64,000 bases of DNA from Sphaerochaeta pleomorpha str. Grapes (GTDB taxonomy: Bacteria > Spirochaetota > Spirochaetia > Sphaerochaetales > Sphaerochaetaceae): assembly GCF_000236685.1 (NCBI RefSeq), contig NC_016633.1, positions 2,666,001-2,730,000 of the forward strand, read 5' to 3'. A model generated the notes under the pieces. That model was given only the letters and a program-made list of their open reading frames with translations. It did no database searches and was not told where the DNA came from. Within the stretch, counting starts at the first letter, position 1. Every line of letters starts with the position of its first letter. A program made the translations under genes and the position numbers. This document shows positions 59,935 to 64,000 of the stretch, one piece after another.

Positions 59935-61001
59935 AATCTGAACCCGACTCCCAGTTGCAAAGGCTGTATGACCCAATGATTTTCAAAGGAAGGAATTTCC
60001 AATTGGTAGGTAATCCCTGTCGAGGCAAAAAGACTGAAAGAATCAGTAAGCATGTAACGGATCCCTGCCATTGCCTCTGCTGTAATTCCCCAGGTAAACG
60101 AGCTGTTTTGGTCGTAGAAAAGCGTCGGCCCTAGGGCAATGGAGAGAGGGAAGGTCACATTTCCCTTTCCTAGTGTCCAAATTGCCTTGCCGAGCAAGCT
60201 TGCATATATCCTGTTCGGAGTCTCATAGATCATTCCCAATTCGAGGGATCCTCCCCATACGAAGGAATCGACAGTCCCTGTCAAATCAAGGCTTGCCTTT
60301 ATCCCATTGGAAAAGGGGTCAAGCTGTTTATCGAAGAAAGAAATCGAAAGCACCATCTCAGGACTGTTTTCTTTTGCTATCTCTGGGATATCAGCATCAG
60401 GAGCAGGTTGGACAGCTTCTGTTACCGCTACCTTTGGGTTCTGTGGGTTTCCCGCAACTAGGGGTTCTACGGTAACCTCGGCAACCATGGGGGTTTCTGA
60501 ATTCTTATTTTGCAGTACTTCCTCGCTCGTTTCAGGGAGTATTGTTTTTTCCGGGATATCTGCCGTTATCAATTGTCCACGGATTCCCAGGGCACTTGAA
60601 GGCATGGTCAAGGGAGCTGCAGTTGCCAGGGTTTTTCCATCCCTGACTTTTAAAAGATTTGCCAGTATCGGGTCTTCCGGCCTCGGCATTTCTTCAATCT
60701 CTGGCACAGAGGCTAGGGGTACAGGCTCTTCTAACATGGTAGAAATAGCAATGGGCTCCTGTAAGGAAACCACTGGTTCAGCCTCTGTTACTTCTTGTTT
60801 GGTTTCTGGTATTTCTTTGATTGCTACAGGTTGGGTTATCGCTTTTTCTTTTGCAACCTGAGGTTCCTGCCTAAGGGGCTCTGCACTTTGTACTGTCGCG
60901 GTCTCTACTTCTGCCTTCCCTGGTCTGAAAAGCCAGTATGTAACACCAAGGACTGAGAGACTGGAGATTATGAGTAACAGTATTACAAGGTTTCTTCTCA
61001 C
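59931..61001 (-). CDS. Envelope protein: membrane anchor, Pro/Glu-rich linker and C-terminal barrel-like domain
   Basis: 356 residues. One N-terminal membrane helix (MRRNLVILLLIISSLSVLGV) is followed by about 200 residues rich in Glu, Pro, Ala and Val (repeats such as QEPQVAKEKAITQPVAIKE), then about 130 residues of amphipathic strands ending QPLQLGVGFRF, like a half or small outer-membrane barrel with terminal Phe. The linker is long enough to cross the periplasm, so an inner-to-outer membrane tether is conceivable. It is unlike any family I can name. Confidence 0.6.
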   Translation of the reverse strand: MRRNLVILLLIISSLSVLGVTYWLFRPGKAEVETATVQSAEPLRQEPQVAKEKAITQPVAIKEIPETKQEVTEAEPVVSLQEPIAISTMLEEPVPLASVPEIEEMPRPEDPILANLLKVRDGKTLATAAPLTMPSSALGIRGQLITADIPEKTILPETSEEVLQNKNSETPMVAEVTVEPLVAGNPQNPKVAVTEAVQPAPDADIPEIAKENSPEMVLSISFFDKQLDPFSNGIKASLDLTGTVDSFVWGGSLELGMIYETPNRIYASLLGKAIWTLGKGNVTFPLSIALGPTLFYDQNSSFTWGITAEAMAGIRYMLTDSFSLFASTGITYQLEIPSFENHWVIQPLQLGVGFRF

Positions 61002-61262
61002 GACAGGGCTCCTTATGCATAAGTATACTGAATATTTTAAGACTTTCCCTGGGTTTCTGCTACTATTTTTTATGAAACTCTATGTTTCTCCCAAATAGTT
61101 CCTTGCTAACTGCTAAAAAATACACATAACAGCGCATGCACAATTGAAAAGAAGCCCTATTGGTTCTTTTTATAGTTTTGAATACTAAATCCTATGTAGT
61201 TAATATGAAGGATATTTTCCTTTTGTTCCCCATGCTAGGGTGATTCACGCAGGGGAAATACA

Positions 61263-61850
61263 ATGAAAAAAGCAATTGTTACGGTACTGTTGGTGCTCAT
61301 CCTTTCTTGTCTGTATGCTGAAAAGAGTGCTGTACCGTATGTCTCTCTGGATGGTTCCTCCATCGATTTCCTCTGGAATGATTGTCTGCAAACCAGAATT
61401 GATCTGGGAGTCAATTTCTCTTCAGGTTTTGGGATCAGCTTTCCATTGACGCTTCTATCAGATACTACCTATAGCGACGTAACGTTGCTTGACTTTGGTC
61501 TCTTCTTGAATTATCGCCCCTTCTCTGATGGTTTCTTTGTTTCTGTTTCCCTTTTCCAGATGGGAATGTATTTCGGATTGGATAAACCTGCACAGGGAAA
61601 CCCCTATCTCAATGAGGTTGCCTTTGGATACACCTGGCATGTCTCGTCGCACCTTTTCTTGGAGCCCAAATTACTAATCAGGGACCCCAGTGGTGTATTC
61701 CAAAACGAATATGACATCATTTCGGGAGTATTTCCCGATTATGCCCCGGTTCGTTTCTCTGTCTCTCTGGGTTGGGATTTTCTTGCCGCTCCTGTGCCCG
61801 AGACAGGAGGCGAAGAATCTATGCGGCAGGAAGGAGAGACTGTACAGTGA
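61263..61850 (+). CDS. Small secreted beta-barrel-like protein
   Basis: 195 residues with signal peptide (MKKAIVTVLLVLILSCLYA). The mature part alternates hydrophobic and polar residues with many Phe, Tyr, Gly (GFGISFPLTLLSDTTYSDVT, then FVSVSLFQMGMYFGLDKPAQ), as expected for an eight-stranded outer-membrane barrel. A short acidic tail follows. The stop overlaps the next gene's GTG start. No family recognised. Confidence 0.65.
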   Translation: MKKAIVTVLLVLILSCLYAEKSAVPYVSLDGSSIDFLWNDCLQTRIDLGVNFSSGFGISFPLTLLSDTTYSDVTLLDFGLFLNYRPFSDGFFVSVSLFQMGMYFGLDKPAQGNPYLNEVAFGYTWHVSSHLFLEPKLLIRDPSGVFQNEYDIISGVFPDYAPVRFSVSLGWDFLAAPVPETGGEESMRQEGETVQ

Positions 61851-62704
61851 ACAAATCTTTGCAGAAGATTGTAACGTGGGTTGTCGTGGGGGTGCTGGTC
61901 CTTCAGTTTTCAGGGTGCTCCCTCGGTTGGGAGGCCAGTTCGAGGGCTAAAGTGACCGACGAGCAATTGTTTCCTACGGTAGCAAGGTTGATCGAGGAAC
62001 AAAAGGATGTGGTTTGGGCTTATCTGGATGAAGATGTGGCCAAGACCCTCAAGGGGGAACTTCCCCAAGGGCTTGAGATTGTCGAGAATACCCTAGCTGA
62101 AGACCATGGCCGTGACTACCTTGAGTTTTGCTATGCTGTGAGCCAAGGCAATGATGAGAATCAGGTTGAAACCGTCGTAGAATTTGCCAAAGACCTTATC
62201 AGTGCCGAGGAAATGGTAAACCTGGAGAGTAAACTGCAGGAAACCAGATCCATCATGATGCAAAACGGAGAGAACCTTGCCAAAGGTCTGGCTCCCTCCC
62301 AGCGGGCGGCTTTCTGGAAAGACATGCAGAAAATGGTCACAAGGACCCTGGTCCTGTTTGCTGCCGGTATTGTCTATGCCTTTATCCCGAATGTTGTATT
62401 CTGGGGAAAGGTTACCGCAGCCTCTGCCGTTGCCCTCGCAGCAGGTGTAGTTGCAAGCTCAATCATGTCGCTCTGGCGATATTACCAGTTCGGGGGAAAC
62501 CTTGACGAGTCATTCAATGAATGGCTCATGACCGTTACAACCGAACCCGAGGTTTCGTTCGCAATGGCTTCAAGTATGCTTGCGGTGGGAAAAACACTCA
62601 AGAGAGGCCCTGTGGTAACCGGAATAGTCATTTGCGTGTTTGCCCTTTACAATATTATAGACATGGTGAAGCCTATGCTGAAGGAGTATAATTTCACCGT
62701 TTAG
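61847..62704 (+). CDS. Lipoprotein with C-terminal membrane segments, function unknown
   Basis: 285 residues. Start GTG overlapping the previous stop (GTGA), with AAGGAGA nine bases upstream. The N-terminus is a lipoprotein signal with lipobox QFSGC. A helical region (EEQKDVVWAYLDEDVAKTLK and SKLQETRSIMMQNGENLAKG) precedes two or three hydrophobic helices (about 165-205 and 258-275). Coupled translation with the upstream barrel protein suggests the two act together in the envelope. Confidence 0.65.
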   Translation: MNKSLQKIVTWVVVGVLVLQFSGCSLGWEASSRAKVTDEQLFPTVARLIEEQKDVVWAYLDEDVAKTLKGELPQGLEIVENTLAEDHGRDYLEFCYAVSQGNDENQVETVVEFAKDLISAEEMVNLESKLQETRSIMMQNGENLAKGLAPSQRAAFWKDMQKMVTRTLVLFAAGIVYAFIPNVVFWGKVTAASAVALAAGVVASSIMSLWRYYQFGGNLDESFNEWLMTVTTEPEVSFAMASSMLAVGKTLKRGPVVTGIVICVFALYNIIDMVKPMLKEYNFTV

Positions 62705-62819
62705 AAATGTTTTTGCCGGAGTACTTCATCGGTACCCGGCATATTTGCAGGTTGCTCTCCCCCTTGGTTTGTGAAATAATGATTCCATTGGAAATAAAGG
62801 TTTCTAAGGAGATACTTCA

Positions 62820-64000
62820 ATGGAAAACATGTTATCTAAAGACATTCTTGAAAGGTTTTTGCGATACGCAGTAATTGATACAATGAGCAATGAGAGTCTT
62901 GCATCCGAGAGACATCCTTCTACCGATATTCAGTGGGATCTTCTGCATTTGATCGAATCGGAATTGGCGGGGTTTGGCATCAAGGACATTGTGGAGGATG
63001 AGAACGGGGTGGTTGTCGCCCATATACCTTCAAATCTCGACCATGTTGTCCCCACCATAGGATTTATGGCCCATGTAGATACTGCCGACGATGTCATGGG
63101 AAATGGGGTTAAGCCCCGGGTCATCGAATCGTATGCGGGTGGTGACATCAAACTCAATGATGAATTCTCAATCCTTGCCGAAGAGAATAAGGAATTGGCA
63201 AACTATGTCGGGGAAAAGCTTATCGTAACCGATGGCACCACGTTGCTTGGTAGTGATGACAAAGCTGGAGTCGCCGAGATAATGGCAGTTGCCAACATTC
63301 TCTGTTCCGATCCGACAATCAAGCATGGTGAAATCGAGTTGATTTTTACCAGTGACGAGGAAACCGGTGCTGGCATGGATCATTTTCCCTATGACAAGAT
63401 CCGCTGTGAATATTGCTATACCATCGATGGGGGCAAGCGCTACGAGATTGAGGCAGAATGTTTCAATGCCGCCACAGTCAAGGTGCATTTCTCGGGGGTC
63501 AGCTATCATCTTGGAGCTGCAAGGGGTCGGTTGGTAAACGCCCTTACCATGGCTTCTTTTTTTGTGAATGCCCTTCCCCAGGCAGAAAGTCCTGAAGCCA
63601 CCGATGGTCGATATGGCTATTACTGTGCCCAGACAATAAACGGCAATGCCACCGAGATTGACCTCACCCTCTATCTCAGGGATTTTGAACTTCCTGTCCT
63701 GGACCGGAGAATCGATGCTTTAAAAGATTTGGCAAAAGCTACCGAGGCCCTGTATCCGAACGGGAAAGTAACCGTAAACGCAAAGCATATCTATTACAAT
63801 ATGATTTTCGCTGCCAAGGAAAAGCCCTTTGCCATGGAAGCACTCTATAAGGCCGGGGAACGACTGGGGATGAAGCTTGACGAACAGTTGATCCGCGGAG
63901 GCACGGATGGGGCAAGAATGGCAAACGAGAGGAAAATACCTTGCCCGAATATTTTCACCGGTGGCCATAACCTGCACTCAAGGTTTGAGTGGGCAGCTCT
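62820..64000 (+). CDS. pepT: Peptidase T (tripeptidase), 3' partial
   Basis: 393 residues to the right edge, with no stop; PepT is about 410. It is an M20-family zinc tripeptidase. Metal ligands are in FMAHVDTAD (near 81-89), LLGSDDKAGVA (near 143), FTSDEETGAG (near 177) and NIFTGGHNLHSRFEW near the end. AAGGAG precedes the ATG. It releases the N-terminal residue of tripeptides in peptide catabolism. Confidence 0.95.
   Translation, partial: MENMLSKDILERFLRYAVIDTMSNESLASERHPSTDIQWDLLHLIESELAGFGIKDIVEDENGVVVAHIPSNLDHVVPTIGFMAHVDTADDVMGNGVKPRVIESYAGGDIKLNDEFSILAEENKELANYVGEKLIVTDGTTLLGSDDKAGVAEIMAVANILCSDPTIKHGEIELIFTSDEETGAGMDHFPYDKIRCEYCYTIDGGKRYEIEAECFNAATVKVHFSGVSYHLGAARGRLVNALTMASFFVNALPQAESPEATDGRYGYYCAQTINGNATEIDLTLYLRDFELPVLDRRIDALKDLAKATEALYPNGKVTVNAKHIYYNMIFAAKEKPFAMEALYKAGERLGMKLDEQLIRGGTDGARMANERKIPCPNIFTGGHNLHSRFEWAA

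Overview
The window reads as chromosome of an anaerobic, fermentative spirochaete, most likely a Sphaerochaeta-like member. This is inferred from a class I (archaeal-type) lysyl-tRNA synthetase, a five-gene HydABC-type [FeFe] hydrogenase operon beside rex, many small outer-membrane beta-barrel proteins and lipoproteins, and IS families common in that group. No rRNA or other species marker is present, so the genus is a guess.

Layout. (1) 1-5959: the end of a pentose or pentitol catabolic operon: RbsC-type ABC permease, SDR dehydrogenase, transketolase and FGGY ribulokinase. (2) 5960-28241: an accessory zone full of decayed genes and transposase relics. Relics include two GntR regulators, IS66, IS110, IS630 and IS1634-like pieces, a tyrosine recombinase tail, a degenerate tRNA-Phe-like sequence, a frameshifted nagA and a decayed GyrI-like gene. 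Among them sit intact genes: a MerR / BtrH-like / GyrI-like trio, an orphan AbiEi-like regulator with two operator palindromes, an AraC-GyrI-DUF3788 fusion, a metallophosphoesterase lipoprotein and a membrane protein. A degenerate repeat of about 100 bp occurs five times. The zone ends with a nested element: an IS21-family element (22074-27875, 7-bp target duplication) that interrupts an IS1634-like transposase relic and carries two identical IS3-family copies, each inserted at the same position in one of its two ends. (3) 28242-35438: an AT-rich island with an XRE regulator and a tightly packed six-gene operon: radical SAM protein, two ParB-like proteins, a small PD-(D/E)XK nuclease, a SNF2 helicase and an unknown winged-helix-like protein. 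It stops just before a tRNA(CAU) gene. This is the best candidate for an undescribed defence or DNA-modification system. (4) 35438-64000: ordinary core genome: envelope proteins, TPR protein, RlpA, LysRS, flavin reductase, Era, a ClpP paralogue, an MFS-HEAT fusion, an exo/endonuclease-family lipoprotein, Rex and the hydrogenase operon, a GGDEF protein, pgl-zwf, a beta-propeller lipoprotein, a PTS IIA protein, several envelope proteins of unknown role and the start of pepT.

How they fit together: imported pentoses are oxidised or phosphorylated (SDR, ribulokinase), enter the pentose phosphate pathway (transketolase here; pgl-zwf at 54.6-56.6 kb), and the reductant is disposed of by the electron-bifurcating-type hydrogenase, with Rex as the likely NADH sensor. 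All functions are read from sequence motifs and memory of families; no database search was possible.
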